54,459 bases of DNA from Cytophagia bacterium. GTDB taxonomy: Bacteria > Bacteroidota > Bacteroidia > Cytophagales > Microscillaceae. The stretch's first letter is position 1; each line of letters opens with the position of its first letter. The stretch is taken from the NCBI GenBank assembly GCA_004294005.1, contig RDZP01000006.1, positions 1 through 54,459 of the forward strand, in the 5' to 3' direction. Below, in pieces: positions 1 through 8,993 of the stretch. The notes below the pieces were generated by a model. It did not search any database. It was given only the letters and a program-made list of their open reading frames with translations, and had not been told where the DNA came from. Made by a program: the position numbers and the translations under genes.

Positions 1-68
1 TTGATGCGTATAAAAATTTTGAAAATCTAAAAAAATATGTGCAAAAAATAAAACAAAATTTTGGAAAA

Positions 69-1469
69 TTATATACAATTAATTTTGCATAGGTGCTTAC
101 CTGCATAATATTGACGGTTTTCAAAACTAAACAAAGGATTAACAGAATTATCTCCTGCTACCAAACCAGCTCTGTTGCCATCTGCTAAACGAACATCATA
201 ATTTACAAATGGATATACATTTATCGCATTACTTAATGGACTATTTACATCATCTGTACCTGTGATACCACTTGTGGTATTTGTACTTAATATCAATGTA
301 CTTCCTGTTGATACCTTAAAGTTCTTAAATACTTCAAAATCTAAATTTAAACGTACATTTGTACGGTTGAGGCTACCATATATTGTACTTTGTTGCTCAA
401 GGTTGCTTACTGATACAGCATATTGACTTTTTTCTCCGCCACCTGATACATTCAAAGAGTTGTTCCAACTCAAAGCATTTGATTTGAATATTTGGTCTAA
501 TTGATCATAAGTTTGATTTACATAAGGTTTATCAGAAACTGCTGTTCCATTGATAGTACCTGATGGACTAGCCCATCTTCCTGTAAGAGGATTGGGAGTC
601 AAACGTGTTCCACCAGCATTTAAAATAAATCCTGCAGCATCAGTATTGTAAAAATGTCTATCTGATTTTCTGAGATTGCCTCTCAAAATATTATTTACCC
701 CTACTGTAGTACTAAAATCAACGCGAGTTTTACCTGATTTACCACGTTTGGTAAATATTTGAATTACTCCATTTGCACCTTGAGCACCAAATAAAGTAGC
801 AGCAGCTGCACCTTGAACAACCTCTACTCTCTCTATATTTGATAAATCCAAATCAGCCAAACGACTACTCAAGTTAGTGTTAGAACCATTGCCATTGTTA
901 TCTGTATTCACCTGAACACCATCAATCATTACTAAAGGTTGCGTAGTTCCTAAACTGTTAATCGCTCTTAAAATAATGTTTTGTTGTTGTCCTGGTTGCC
1001 CTGAAACAGATTGAATTAAAGCACCTGGTACTTTACCTTGTAATGCTTGGTCAAGTGAGGCTGTAGGCAAATTAGTAAATTCTTTTGCATCTACACTCTC
1101 TACAGAAATAGCTACTTTACGTTTGTCAGTTGCTTCTCCTAAACCTGTAACAACCATTTCTGTTAGCTGTTTTGTATCAGAAACCAAAGCAACATCAATT
1201 GTGCTTTGTGTCCCAACAACTACTTCTTGTGTAATCATTCCTACAGATTCAAATACAAGAGTAGAATTTTGTGGGACTTCAATCGTGTAAGCCCCTTCTG
1301 TATCAGTAGTTGTTCCACTCGTCGTTCCTTTGACGATAACAGACACTCCTGGTATTCCTTCACCTGTCGAGCTGTCTTTGATTTTACCACTGACTTTTTG
1401 ATTTTGTGCTAAAGATATCCCTATCCCAAAACACATCAAAATTAAAGTTAGATAAACTTTTTTCAACAT
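69..1469 (-). pseudogene. SusC/RagA-family TonB-linked outer membrane protein, N-terminal part only
   Basis: TonB-dependent outer-membrane receptor of the SusC/RagA type, which imports glycans or other oligomers together with a SusD lipoprotein. Visible parts are a signal peptide ending near AQNQ (residue ~22), a carboxypeptidase-regulatory-like domain (~25-98), a TonB-box-like LTEMVVTGLG (~102-111), the plug domain (~115-245, with VEVVQGAAAATLFGAQGANG) and the first barrel strands. Family members are usually about 1000 residues; this frame stops at 466. The last residues after QYYAG (KHLCKINCI) do not look like SusC, so the gene is broken near position 95 by an insertion, a frameshift or a bad contig end. 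No SusD partner is visible. The family call is certain; whether the truncation is biological is not. Confidence 0.85.
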
Positions 1470-2146
1470 AATTAAAAATAATTAAATGATTCTTGCTGCT
1501 ATTCAGCTTTGCAAATCTAAATTATTTTTATTTTAAAAAAAAAATAATTTCATAATTTTTTTTTATATAATTTTTTTTATATAATATTTTTATTATTTAT
1601 TGTACTTTTTAAAGTTTTTAATAGTAAATGTATTGTATTTAGTGTAAGTATTTAGTTTCCTAAACATAAACGATAAATAAGATAATTTATGTTAGTTTGT
1701 AGTATTATATTTTGTTATTTAACATTTTTTTCTAATTTAATTTGTTAAAATAACGAATAATTAGTGTGAAAATTAAATTTAATCAATTACTCTAAATGAA
1801 AATATGATTTCATTCAAAATAAGCCTTTTTTTATATTTTTTTTTTAAACAAACGTTTGCAGTCAAATATTCGCTATTATATTATAGTTTACATTGGTATG
1901 TAAAATTCATAAAAAATTAAGTATTTTTTAACATCAAATTAGTGCAATTTTTAGTGATGGGCACAAAAAAATCAATAAAAAAATGAATGTTTTTTGATAA
2001 TTAGTTGCTAATTAATTGCTAATTAATATTATTTTTTTTCTAATAAATTCAGCCTTTGCGTAGGAATAATACGATTTTTGCAGATTTGCTTGTAAAATAT
2101 TAATTTTTTTTATGAGCCTATAGTTTTTGTTTTGAAAATTTTATTG
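1470..2146. other. Long AT-rich gap without a gene
   Basis: This 677-base gap lies between the SusC start and the end of the LysE-like gene. It is extremely A/T rich and every frame is broken. Apart from the -7 box near 1515, the only pattern I see is a short direct repeat, TTGCTAATTAA, repeated near 2003-2028. No RNA gene was recognised. Confidence 0.5.
1512..1519 (-). promoter_or_regulatory. Bacteroidota -7 box (TAGATTTG) for the SusC-type gene
   Basis: Read on the minus strand this is TAGATTTG, an exact match to the TAnnTTTG -7 element of Bacteroidota promoters, about 43 bases before the start codon. No clear -33 TTG is seen. Confidence 0.45.
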
Positions 2147-2809
2147 TTATTTCTTCTCCAAAAATAGAAAAAAATTTGTATGTTTTTTTAAAAATTGAAT
2201 CAAAATATTCAAAGATAAGCCTATTAAAATAAAGCAAAAAACATAAGAGAGATAAGAAAAATTTATCTTTTGATATGATAAAAACCAATAATTTACTAAA
2301 AAAACAAAGGTAATCATTCCTAAGAATGTCCCTAAAATGGTTCCTAATACATAAAAAATACTTATTTTTTTGTTTAATTTTTTAGATTGAATTAAAAAAA
2401 TATGCCAAGAAGACCAATATGGAATTTGAATAAAATTGAATAGATTTAAAATAAAGCCAATGAAAAATGGATGTATTTTCTCTAAATAAACGGGCAAAAA
2501 GTGAGGAGAATTATCAGAAAAATGATGATTCAAAAATGAAATTCCTAATAAAAATAAAAAAATAATTGTAAAAATATCTATCCAAAACAATAATTTTTGA
2601 TAAGATAATAACTGTTTGGCAAATGAAAAAGTAAAAATAATTACAACAATTTCAACGATAATTATCCCAGAAATAAAAAAAAATACACCTTCAAAACCAT
2701 ACAAACTCAAGAGTTGTAAAGCAATAAGATTTAGGTAGCCTAAAGGTAAAGAACCAATACAACTCACAAAAATACCTATTAAAAAGTCATTTATTTTTGA
2801 AATTCTCAT
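2147..2809 (-). CDS. LysE-like multi-pass inner membrane protein
   Basis: A 220-residue hydrophobic protein with about six predicted membrane segments. The N-terminal stretch IGSLPLGYLNLIAL resembles the small-residue/proline start of the first helix in LysE/RhtB-type exporters, so an amino-acid or small-molecule exporter is the best guess. Function and substrate cannot be read from the sequence. It is the last gene of the minus-strand run starting at 7199 and its start codon abuts the stop of the ATP-grasp gene (2809/2810), which implies coupled translation. Confidence 0.5.
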   Translation of the reverse strand: MRISKINDFLIGIFVSCIGSLPLGYLNLIALQLLSLYGFEGVFFFISGIIIVEIVVIIFTFSFAKQLLSYQKLLFWIDIFTIIFLFLLGISFLNHHFSDNSPHFLPVYLEKIHPFFIGFILNLFNFIQIPYWSSWHIFLIQSKKLNKKISIFYVLGTILGTFLGMITFVFLVNYWFLSYQKINFSYLSYVFCFILIGLSLNILIQFLKKHTNFFLFLEKK

Positions 2810-3853
2810 TTAAAATTGTTTTAATTTTTGTACTAAATTTTTATTGTCTTTTATCATTTTCATTCCTTCAGAGAAACTAAGATAAGGAAAGCCTTTTTTA
2901 TAATTATCTGTACTAATCCTAAAAAGCAAATGCCAATGTTTGATAATCTCTTTCCAAGCCCAAAAAATAGAATGTTTTGGGTCGTATATATGTGTTGGCT
3001 CACTACCTGCACCGTTCAGTTCGATGATAGAAAAATTTTCCCCACATTCTAATTCTTCTAATGTATTGTATTTTATATCTAATCTTCCATAATAAAAATG
3101 TGGGATTTCTTGACAAATTCTATCAATCATCTCATTTAATTTTTCATTTTTCCAATGTGTTGTGTCTATAAATTTTGCTCCTCTTGCGTGATTTCCATAC
3201 GGAACTAAATTGAAAATTTGATTGTTAGGCAAAATTTCAGATAAAATTTCGCCATATTTTTTTTGTAAAACAGATAATTGTAAATAAAATCTTGGATTTT
3301 TTTTGATTAAATTTATCATTGTATCTACGCCATTTCCTACCAAAGTTAAAAGTTCTTTATGAACAATTCCAGAAATATGTCCTTTGTTTTGATTAGGAAT
3401 TCTATAATAAAAAACACCTATTTCGTTGGGTAAATCGATTAATTCTTGTATCAAAAAATCAACTTTTATTTTAGATAAATAGATTTTTAATTCATTTTCA
3501 TTATTTATTTTCTCTACTGCCAAGCCTTTCATACCAATATCGGGCTTTGCAATAAGAGGAAAAAAGATTTTCTTTTCATTAATTTTTTCAATAATTGATA
3601 AGAAATTGCTATTGGGAGTAAAAAAAAGTGTTTTTGGATAATATTTTTCAGGCATCATATCATAAATATCCTTTTTAGATTCCATCAAAAAACCACCATT
3701 TTTGATAGTCGGATTTGAAGCATTAAAAAAGAAAAAAGACTTTGCACGCAATGCGTAATAAACCCAAACCAAAGACAAAGGGATATAAATTGCCTCAAAA
3801 GACCAATATTCCCAATGAAATAATTTATGAAAATATAGTTTTAAATTCTTCAT
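2810..3853 (-). CDS. ATP-grasp domain protein (D-Ala-D-Ala ligase-like fold)
   Basis: A 347-residue protein. A short hydrophobic segment (YIPLSLVWVYYAL, ~23-35) precedes an ATP-grasp-like core: PLIAKPDIGMKG carries the nucleotide-binding lysine, QELIDLPNEIGVFYYR is the next conserved strand, and YYGRLDIKY with IIELNGAGSEPTHIYDP looks like the metal-binding Asp/Glu/Asn cluster. ATP-grasp enzymes ligate a carboxylate to an amine or thiol nucleophile; the substrate here is unknown. The start overlaps the end of the NRDE gene by 29 bases. I am confident of the fold and unsure of the reaction. Confidence 0.7.
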   Translation of the reverse strand: MKNLKLYFHKLFHWEYWSFEAIYIPLSLVWVYYALRAKSFFFFNASNPTIKNGGFLMESKKDIYDMMPEKYYPKTLFFTPNSNFLSIIEKINEKKIFFPLIAKPDIGMKGLAVEKINNENELKIYLSKIKVDFLIQELIDLPNEIGVFYYRIPNQNKGHISGIVHKELLTLVGNGVDTMINLIKKNPRFYLQLSVLQKKYGEILSEILPNNQIFNLVPYGNHARGAKFIDTTHWKNEKLNEMIDRICQEIPHFYYGRLDIKYNTLEELECGENFSIIELNGAGSEPTHIYDPKHSIFWAWKEIIKHWHLLFRISTDNYKKGFPYLSFSEGMKMIKDNKNLVQKLKQF

Positions 3854-4544
3854 AGTATTGTTTTTTTAATAATAAATCGTGATGTAACATTGATGTAATT
3901 GTTTCATTTACAATTACTTGTGTAACGCTATATGTTTTTACTTTTTCATCTCGATTGATAATTAAGCCATTTTCTTTGTCGTTTTTGTTTGTATATGTAT
4001 GAAAATTTCGTATCAAATCAGGCGTGAGGTTTTTGTTTTTTTGTATAAAACTTTCAAACCATTCTTTTCTCAACGTTCTTGCCTTTTCATCATATAAAGT
4101 AACCGAAGAATAAATATGTGCTTTTTCTTTTGATAATATTTGTATTAACTTTTTTAGTCCGTCCCAAATAAATTCATACAATTTTTGTGTATTTGTCCAA
4201 ATAATTATTGTGAAAGGAGCAATATTTTCTAAGTCAATTTCTTCTACAAATGCAATAGGGTTTTTATGACTGATAATTTCCATTACAATCAAACCTCTAC
4301 TTTTTCTGTATATTTTTTCTGGAATATATTGCTCAAAAGCACCATTTAATAACACAACTACATTGCCCGTTTCGTCAGTTGCAAACCAAGTTCCACCTCC
4401 TTTTTGGTCTTTTGGAAAGAGAATGTTTTTATTATTATAATTCTCTTTTTTGGGTGCTAATGCTAAAGGACGTGAGGCTTGTTCATCTCTATTAGAAGTG
4501 ATAATAACTTCATTATTTTTGATAAAAATGCTTACTGTACACAT
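3825..4544 (-). CDS. NRDE/TANGO2-family protein
   Basis: A 239-residue protein starting MCTVSIF and carrying the eponymous ITSNRDEQASRP motif (~14-26), then GGGTWFATDETGNVVVLLNG. In TANGO2/NRDE proteins the cysteine after the start methionine is conserved and suggests an Ntn-hydrolase-like fold; the biochemical role is poorly settled, with haem or lipid homeostasis proposed for eukaryotic members. The length is normal for bacterial members. It overlaps its upstream neighbour by 13 bases and its downstream neighbour by 29, so it belongs to the same operon. Confidence 0.85.
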   Translation of the reverse strand: MCTVSIFIKNNEVIITSNRDEQASRPLALAPKKENYNNKNILFPKDQKGGGTWFATDETGNVVVLLNGAFEQYIPEKIYRKSRGLIVMEIISHKNPIAFVEEIDLENIAPFTIIIWTNTQKLYEFIWDGLKKLIQILSKEKAHIYSSVTLYDEKARTLRKEWFESFIQKNKNLTPDLIRNFHTYTNKNDKENGLIINRDEKVKTYSVTQVIVNETITSMLHHDLLLKKQYYEEFKTIFS

Positions 4545-5017
4545 AAATTTCGGTATCGGATAGTAGAAGGTGCAACTCCAAAGTTTGCGTCTACACTAAT
4601 TTTTTCATTATTGATTAATGCCACTTTTATCAATGCTTGATGGTGAATACAATGTTCTAAATTATAGATCAGTTCCCTATAATAATTAGAAATAATGATA
4701 TATTTTCTATCATTAAAACTACAAATCATATCAATGTTTTTATCAGGTTTTTCGATATTATTTTGAATCCAAATTAATTTTTCTATGGCAATATTTTTCT
4801 CATTCTCGATAGATTTTTCTCGTTTTCTATCTTCATAATTGACTTTATTTTGTTCATATTGAAGTAATAAGCACTCAAAAAGTTCGATAATATGTCTGGT
4901 ATGTTGCCCAATTGTTGCATCACTCAAGGTGTGATTTTTTTGTGTATAAACAATGTCATCAATTTGAAGTAATAAATCAATTACTTCTTGCAAAGTATTT
5001 TGAATGTTCTGAAGCAT
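4532..5017 (-). CDS. DinB-like superfamily protein
   Basis: A 161-residue helical protein with the spaced histidines of the DinB/YfiT-like four-helix metal-binding fold: IGQHTRHIIELFE (~37-49) and NLEHCIHHQALIKVAL (~130). Family members include thiol-dependent transferases (bacillithiol or mycothiol S-transferases) and many proteins without a known role. It sits between the DoxX and NRDE genes, 4 bases from the former and overlapping the latter. The substrate is unknown. Confidence 0.75.
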   Translation of the reverse strand: MLQNIQNTLQEVIDLLLQIDDIVYTQKNHTLSDATIGQHTRHIIELFECLLLQYEQNKVNYEDRKREKSIENEKNIAIEKLIWIQNNIEKPDKNIDMICSFNDRKYIIISNYYRELIYNLEHCIHHQALIKVALINNEKISVDANFGVAPSTIRYRNLCVQ

Positions 5018-5021
5018 TTGC

Positions 5022-5426
5022 TTAAATTTTTAATTTTAATAGGTTAGAAAATTGTGATTTATTCAAAAAAGCTATATAAATTGAAATAAAAAAAACAATC
5101 AAGGCAAATAAAAATAATTGTCCATTGTCATTTTTTACTTCAATTCCTAAGAATAAGAGGTGTGAAAGGATTGCTCCTGACATTAATCCAACGCTTATAA
5201 ATGCTCCTAAAAATGTTGTTCTTGGAATTATCAGTAATAAACTTGCTATTAACTCTATTACTCCTGTACCAATTCGTCCCCAAGGTTCTATACCCAATGT
5301 AGAAAATATAAATACAGATTCTTCGGAGGCTGAAAATTTAAAAAAAAGTGTCTGTAACATAATAAATACGGCAATTCCTTTGATTATCCAAACAAAAATT
5401 TTGAACTTATAATTTGTATCTTTCAT
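5022..5426 (-). CDS. DoxX-family membrane protein
   Basis: A 134-residue protein with four membrane segments and the FFKFSASEESVFIFSTLG / GRIGTGVIELIASLLLI pattern of DoxX-like proteins. DoxX relatives are small membrane subunits linked to thiosulfate:quinone oxidoreductase or oxidative-stress functions. Two bases separate it from the YHS gene upstream. Genes for YceI, YHS and DoxX proteins next to each other suggest a shared role in redox or lipid-soluble electron-carrier handling in the envelope; that is inference. Confidence 0.75.
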   Translation of the reverse strand: MKDTNYKFKIFVWIIKGIAVFIMLQTLFFKFSASEESVFIFSTLGIEPWGRIGTGVIELIASLLLIIPRTTFLGAFISVGLMSGAILSHLLFLGIEVKNDNGQLFLFALIVFFISIYIAFLNKSQFSNLLKLKI

Positions 5427-5428
5427 AA

Positions 5429-5881
5429 TTATTTAAAAATATTAGTCCAATTTTTATCTGCTTTTATTTTTAAATTTTTCTCATCTTTGTTCCAACTTGT
5501 GAGTGTATTTGTAAAATAAGCATTGTAAAACAAATATAATTTACCATCTATAACTTTAAAAGTACTTGGGTCAATCTCTACTTTTTCGGCTGATTTTCCC
5601 ATTGCATACGCACACCAGCCTCCATATTGAGGCTCATATTTTTTATAATTTTTAATCAATAATGATTGATTTTTAGCACTCGAGCAATGATAAATCACAT
5701 CATTGGCATTGACAGCAAATTCTTTTTTACCTTTTATCGCTTTATTTTCGGTAAAATAAGCCACAGGGTCATAACCATAAATGGCTATTTTTTTAGAAAT
5801 ATTAAAATGATTGGCACGACTTTGTGCGGAAACTAAATCAGTAAGAAATAAAAAAAACGGAATCAAAAAAAACTTTTCCAT
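5429..5881 (-). CDS. Exported YHS-domain protein
   Basis: A 150-residue protein with an N-terminal signal peptide (cleavage near LVSAQS, ~20) and a YHS domain: GYDPVAYFTENKAIKGKKE followed by YHCSSAKNQ and PQYGGWCAYAMGKSAEKVEIDP. YHS domains are short, often metal-associated modules found in exported redox or metal-handling proteins. The gene is in the minus-strand run between a YceI gene (27 bases upstream) and a DoxX gene. Confidence 0.8.
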   Translation of the reverse strand: MEKFFLIPFFLFLTDLVSAQSRANHFNISKKIAIYGYDPVAYFTENKAIKGKKEFAVNANDVIYHCSSAKNQSLLIKNYKKYEPQYGGWCAYAMGKSAEKVEIDPSTFKVIDGKLYLFYNAYFTNTLTSWNKDEKNLKIKADKNWTNIFK

Positions 5882-5908
5882 AGACAGAATATATTAAAGT
5901 TAAAAAAA

Positions 5909-6439
5909 TTATTGAACAACTTGAATATTTATTTTAATTGTAACATTATTACCTAAAACCCAACTACTTTCTCCTACACCATAATCCAAACGATTGATAA
6001 CAAAAGAGCCTTCAAAACTACCATTTTTTCCATTTTTTTTGAAAGTAAAAGGCATTTCTATTGTTTTTGTAACATTTTTAATTGTCAATTTAAAAAAACC
6101 ATTAAACTTTTCATTACTAATTTTTGAAAAGCTTGTAGATTTTAATTGAATAGTCGGATATTTTTCAGCATCAAAATAATCTGCCCTTTTTAAATGCCTG
6201 TCTCTTGCATTATTATTAGTGTTGATTGTTGCAGTTTTTACAGAGGCTTCAATTACGTCATTTTTATCACCATCATTAAAGTTTATTTTTGCTTCCAAGC
6301 CTTTAAGCGTTCCTGTAACATTGAATCCTGCATTTTTGATTTTAAATTCAATGTTTGAAGTTTTCCAATCCCAACTGTTTTGAGCAAAAATAAAAGGAAT
6401 TGAAAAATAAATTGATAAGAAGAAAAGAATCTTTTTCAT
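5909..6439 (-). CDS. YceI-family protein, exported
   Basis: A 176-residue protein with a signal peptide (cleavage near FAQNS, ~19) and a complete YceI lipocalin-like barrel: WDWKTSNIEFKIKNAGFNVTGTLKG at the start, ARDRHLKRADYFDAEKYPTIQLKS in the middle, NRLDYGVGESSWVLGNNVTI at the end. YceI proteins bind isoprenoid lipids such as polyprenyl or quinone-type molecules in the periplasm. A second, unexported YceI gene lies at 28577-29104. Here it is the second gene of the run and 28 bases from the barrel protein. Confidence 0.88.
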   Translation of the reverse strand: MKKILFFLSIYFSIPFIFAQNSWDWKTSNIEFKIKNAGFNVTGTLKGLEAKINFNDGDKNDVIEASVKTATINTNNNARDRHLKRADYFDAEKYPTIQLKSTSFSKISNEKFNGFFKLTIKNVTKTIEMPFTFKKNGKNGSFEGSFVINRLDYGVGESSWVLGNNVTIKINIQVVQ

Positions 6440-6467
6440 GTTTTTATTATTAGTTATATACTTTTAA

Positions 6468-7199
6468 TTATTTTTTGAGTAATTTATAGGTAATACCCAC
6501 CATAAACTGTAATGATTTGTAACGAAATCTATCATTATTTAACGATAACTTTTTGTCTGTGGTATATTCCGAAAAAATAAAAGTCCCACCTGTTTTTATA
6601 CCCCAATTATCATTTAACCAATATCTTGCATATATTTCAGAGTTAAGTGAGCCTATATCATTGTCACTTATCAATAACAAATTAAAAGGAGTTGGTTTTG
6701 CATTTTGAGATGTTAATTGTCCTTGTGAATAAATACTTGATTGAAAAATTCCTGTTTGAGATTTTCCAAAACTGAAACCTATTGCGTCAATATTAAATCC
6801 CACTTCGAATCGTTTAGTGAAATTATATTGTAGATGAATACTTAAATTAAGGCTATTTACTTGTCCATTTTTGAGGGTTAATGTATCAAAATTTGCTAAA
6901 ATATTGTCTGCAAACAAAGCTGAAGGATTATTGACACCACTTGTGAGTGATGCTGGCGCTGTTACAAAATCTTTTTGATTCATAAACGCAAAATTCAATC
7001 TTGCACCATAACCAATTCTAAATTTCTGTTTTTTATCAACAGTATATAAACTCGCCCAAGACAATGCAGTTGTAAAATTATTATGGCTTGCACTCAAAGC
7101 AGCATCAAAAATATGACGATATTGTAATTTTTCGTCTTGTGCCTGCACTTTAAGAGTGTAAATAAAGATAACAAAAAGAATAACAATGATTTTTTTCAT
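6468..7199 (-). CDS. Predicted outer-membrane beta-barrel protein
   Basis: A 243-residue protein with a signal peptide (cleavage near VQAQDE, ~20) and alternating aromatic/polar strands typical of a small outer-membrane barrel, for example FRIGYGARLNFAFMN and RFEVGFNIDAIGFSFG, ending in an aromatic strand (SLQFMVGITYKLLKK). It is the first gene of the run that continues with YceI, YHS and DoxX. I do not recognise a named family; an OmpW- or porin-like channel is possible. Confidence 0.65.
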   Translation of the reverse strand: MKKIIVILFVIFIYTLKVQAQDEKLQYRHIFDAALSASHNNFTTALSWASLYTVDKKQKFRIGYGARLNFAFMNQKDFVTAPASLTSGVNNPSALFADNILANFDTLTLKNGQVNSLNLSIHLQYNFTKRFEVGFNIDAIGFSFGKSQTGIFQSSIYSQGQLTSQNAKPTPFNLLLISDNDIGSLNSEIYARYWLNDNWGIKTGGTFIFSEYTTDKKLSLNNDRFRYKSLQFMVGITYKLLKK

Positions 7200-7265
7200 T
7201 TTATTTTGAAGGTTTTGTGTTAGTGTGTGTGAAGCTTATTCACTTAAAAAGTTATTTTTATAATG

Positions 7266-7273
7266 CAAAGGTA
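7266..7273 (-). promoter_or_regulatory. -7 box (TACCTTTG) for the eight-gene run
   Basis: The minus strand reads TACCTTTG, an exact TAnnTTTG element about 67 bases before the start of the beta-barrel gene. It is the likely promoter for the genes from 7199 down to 2147. Confidence 0.5.
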
Positions 7274-7366
7274 CACACTATTTTACAAATAAAATTACAC
7301 ATTAGTCCCAAAAAAATGTATATTTTTCCCTTTTTATTATTTTTAAATAAAGTTTCATAAAATAAA

Positions 7367-7395
7367 AAAGGCAAAATTTAATTCTGCCTTTCTTG
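7367..7395 (-). terminator. Intrinsic terminator after lpdA
   Basis: On the minus strand AAAGGCAGAATTAAATTTTGCC forms a hairpin followed by TTTTTTATTTTA, about 30 bases beyond the lpdA stop codon. Confidence 0.7.
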
Positions 7396-7423
7396 TTTCT
7401 TATTATATTTTTTTAGAAATTGG

Positions 7424-8827
7424 CTAAATATGTAATGCTCTATTGGCTGTTGCTGCCAAACAAGCTTCTTTAAATGCTTCCATATACGTTGGGTGTGCAT
7501 GGGACATACGTGCTACATCTTCAGCCGAAGCCCTAAATTCCATCGCCGTAACCGCCGCCGCAATCATATCAGCCGCTCTTGCACCAATAATATGCACGCC
7601 TAAAATCTCATCAGTTTTTTCATCAGCAATTACTTTTACCAATCCATCAACATCCATACTTGCTCTTGCGCGTCCTAATGCTCTGAATGGAAATGAACCT
7701 ACTTTATAAGCACTTCCTTTTTCTTTTAATTGTTCTTCTGTATAACCTACGCTTGCTACTTCAGGCCAAGTATAAACTACACCTGGAATAAGATGGTAAT
7801 GAATATGTGGTTTTTGTCCTACAATTGTTTCAGCAACAAAAACGCCTTCTTCTTCGGCTTTGTGTGCTAACATTGCCCCGTCTATCACATCACCAATGGC
7901 ATAAATTCCTTGAATTTTGGTTTGTAAATGAGCATCTACAGGTATTTTTCCACCTTTTGCAAGTTCGATACCTATATTTTCTAATCCTAATTTATCAGTG
8001 TAAGCTTTTCTACCAATGGCCACCAAACAATATTCTGCGGAAAATATTTTTTCTGTATTTGTTTTTCGGTCTGTTGCTTTTACTTCTACTGATTTTCCAT
8101 CACTTGTAACACTTGTAACTTGGTGATTGAAAGAAAATTCCATTCCAATTTTTTTCAAAGATTTATGTAATTCCTTGCCCATAGTTTTGTCCATTGTCGG
8201 AATTAAACTATCCAAATATTCAATCATTGTAACTTTTGTACCTAATCGAGCATACACAGAACCTAATTCGGAAGCAATTACTCCTGCACCAATCACAATC
8301 ATTGTTTTTGGAATTTCAGGTAATTTTAATGCTTCTGTTGATGTGATAATTCTGTTTTTATCTATTGTAACATTAGGTAATGGTGTAGGTTTTGAGCCTG
8401 TGGCAATGATAGTATTTTTGGTAGTAAGTTCTTGTTTTGAACCATCTTTGGCAGTTACAATAATGGTATTTTTATCTTTAAAACTTCCCATTCCTGTAAA
8501 AGTTTCAATTTTATTTTTTTTCATCAAAAAACTTACTCCATCACAAGTTTGCTTCACAACATCATCTTTTCTTTTTACCATTTGCCCAAAATCTACCTCA
8601 TTATTACCCACATTAATACCATGTGTTTTGAAGGTGTGTGTTAAGTTATGATAATGTTCAGAGGAATCTAACAATGCTTTTGAGGGAATACAGCCTACAT
8701 TCAAGCAAGTTCCTCCCATTGTGTCATATTTTTCGATAATGGCAGTTTTTAAGCCTAATTGTGCAGTACGAATCGCTGCTACATATCCGCCAGGTCCAGA
8801 GCCAATAACAATTACGTCGAAGTTCAT
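7424..8827 (-). CDS. lpdA: Dihydrolipoyl dehydrogenase (E3)
   Basis: E3 subunit of 2-oxoacid dehydrogenase complexes and the glycine cleavage system; it reoxidises dihydrolipoamide with FAD and NAD. Seen are the FAD-binding GSGPGGYVAAIRAAQ-like N-terminus, the redox disulfide GGTCLNVGCIPSK (C41 and C46), the NAD-binding GAGVIASELGSVYARLG, the FAD motif GIYAIGDV and the catalytic C-terminal pair in HAHPTYME (H445/E450). At 467 residues the length is standard. It is monocistronic, with no E1 or E2 genes nearby. Confidence 0.97.
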   Translation of the reverse strand: MNFDVIVIGSGPGGYVAAIRTAQLGLKTAIIEKYDTMGGTCLNVGCIPSKALLDSSEHYHNLTHTFKTHGINVGNNEVDFGQMVKRKDDVVKQTCDGVSFLMKKNKIETFTGMGSFKDKNTIIVTAKDGSKQELTTKNTIIATGSKPTPLPNVTIDKNRIITSTEALKLPEIPKTMIVIGAGVIASELGSVYARLGTKVTMIEYLDSLIPTMDKTMGKELHKSLKKIGMEFSFNHQVTSVTSDGKSVEVKATDRKTNTEKIFSAEYCLVAIGRKAYTDKLGLENIGIELAKGGKIPVDAHLQTKIQGIYAIGDVIDGAMLAHKAEEEGVFVAETIVGQKPHIHYHLIPGVVYTWPEVASVGYTEEQLKEKGSAYKVGSFPFRALGRARASMDVDGLVKVIADEKTDEILGVHIIGARAADMIAAAVTAMEFRASAEDVARMSHAHPTYMEAFKEACLAATANRALHI

Positions 8828-8954
8828 AGTTTTATGTTTGAATAAATAATTAAAAGTTTATTTTTAATCTATCAATAAACTTTTTGGATATATAAAATAA
8901 ATTGAATAAATGAAAAATTGTATAATATATTTTTATAATCACTTATTCTCTTTA

Positions 8955-8962
8955 CAAAAATA
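8955..8962 (-). promoter_or_regulatory. Possible -7 box (TATTTTTG) for lpdA
   Basis: TATTTTTG on the minus strand matches TAnnTTTG, about 128 bases before the lpdA start. A leader of that length is plausible, but a match this T-rich can occur by chance here. Confidence 0.3.
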
Positions 8963-8993
8963 AAAGATAACAATGATAAAAACAAATTTTTGA

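Noticed and set aside
7807-8651. ORFs of 100 and 174 residues opposite lpdA
   Set aside because: Shadows of the lpdA reading frame, with no family resemblance.
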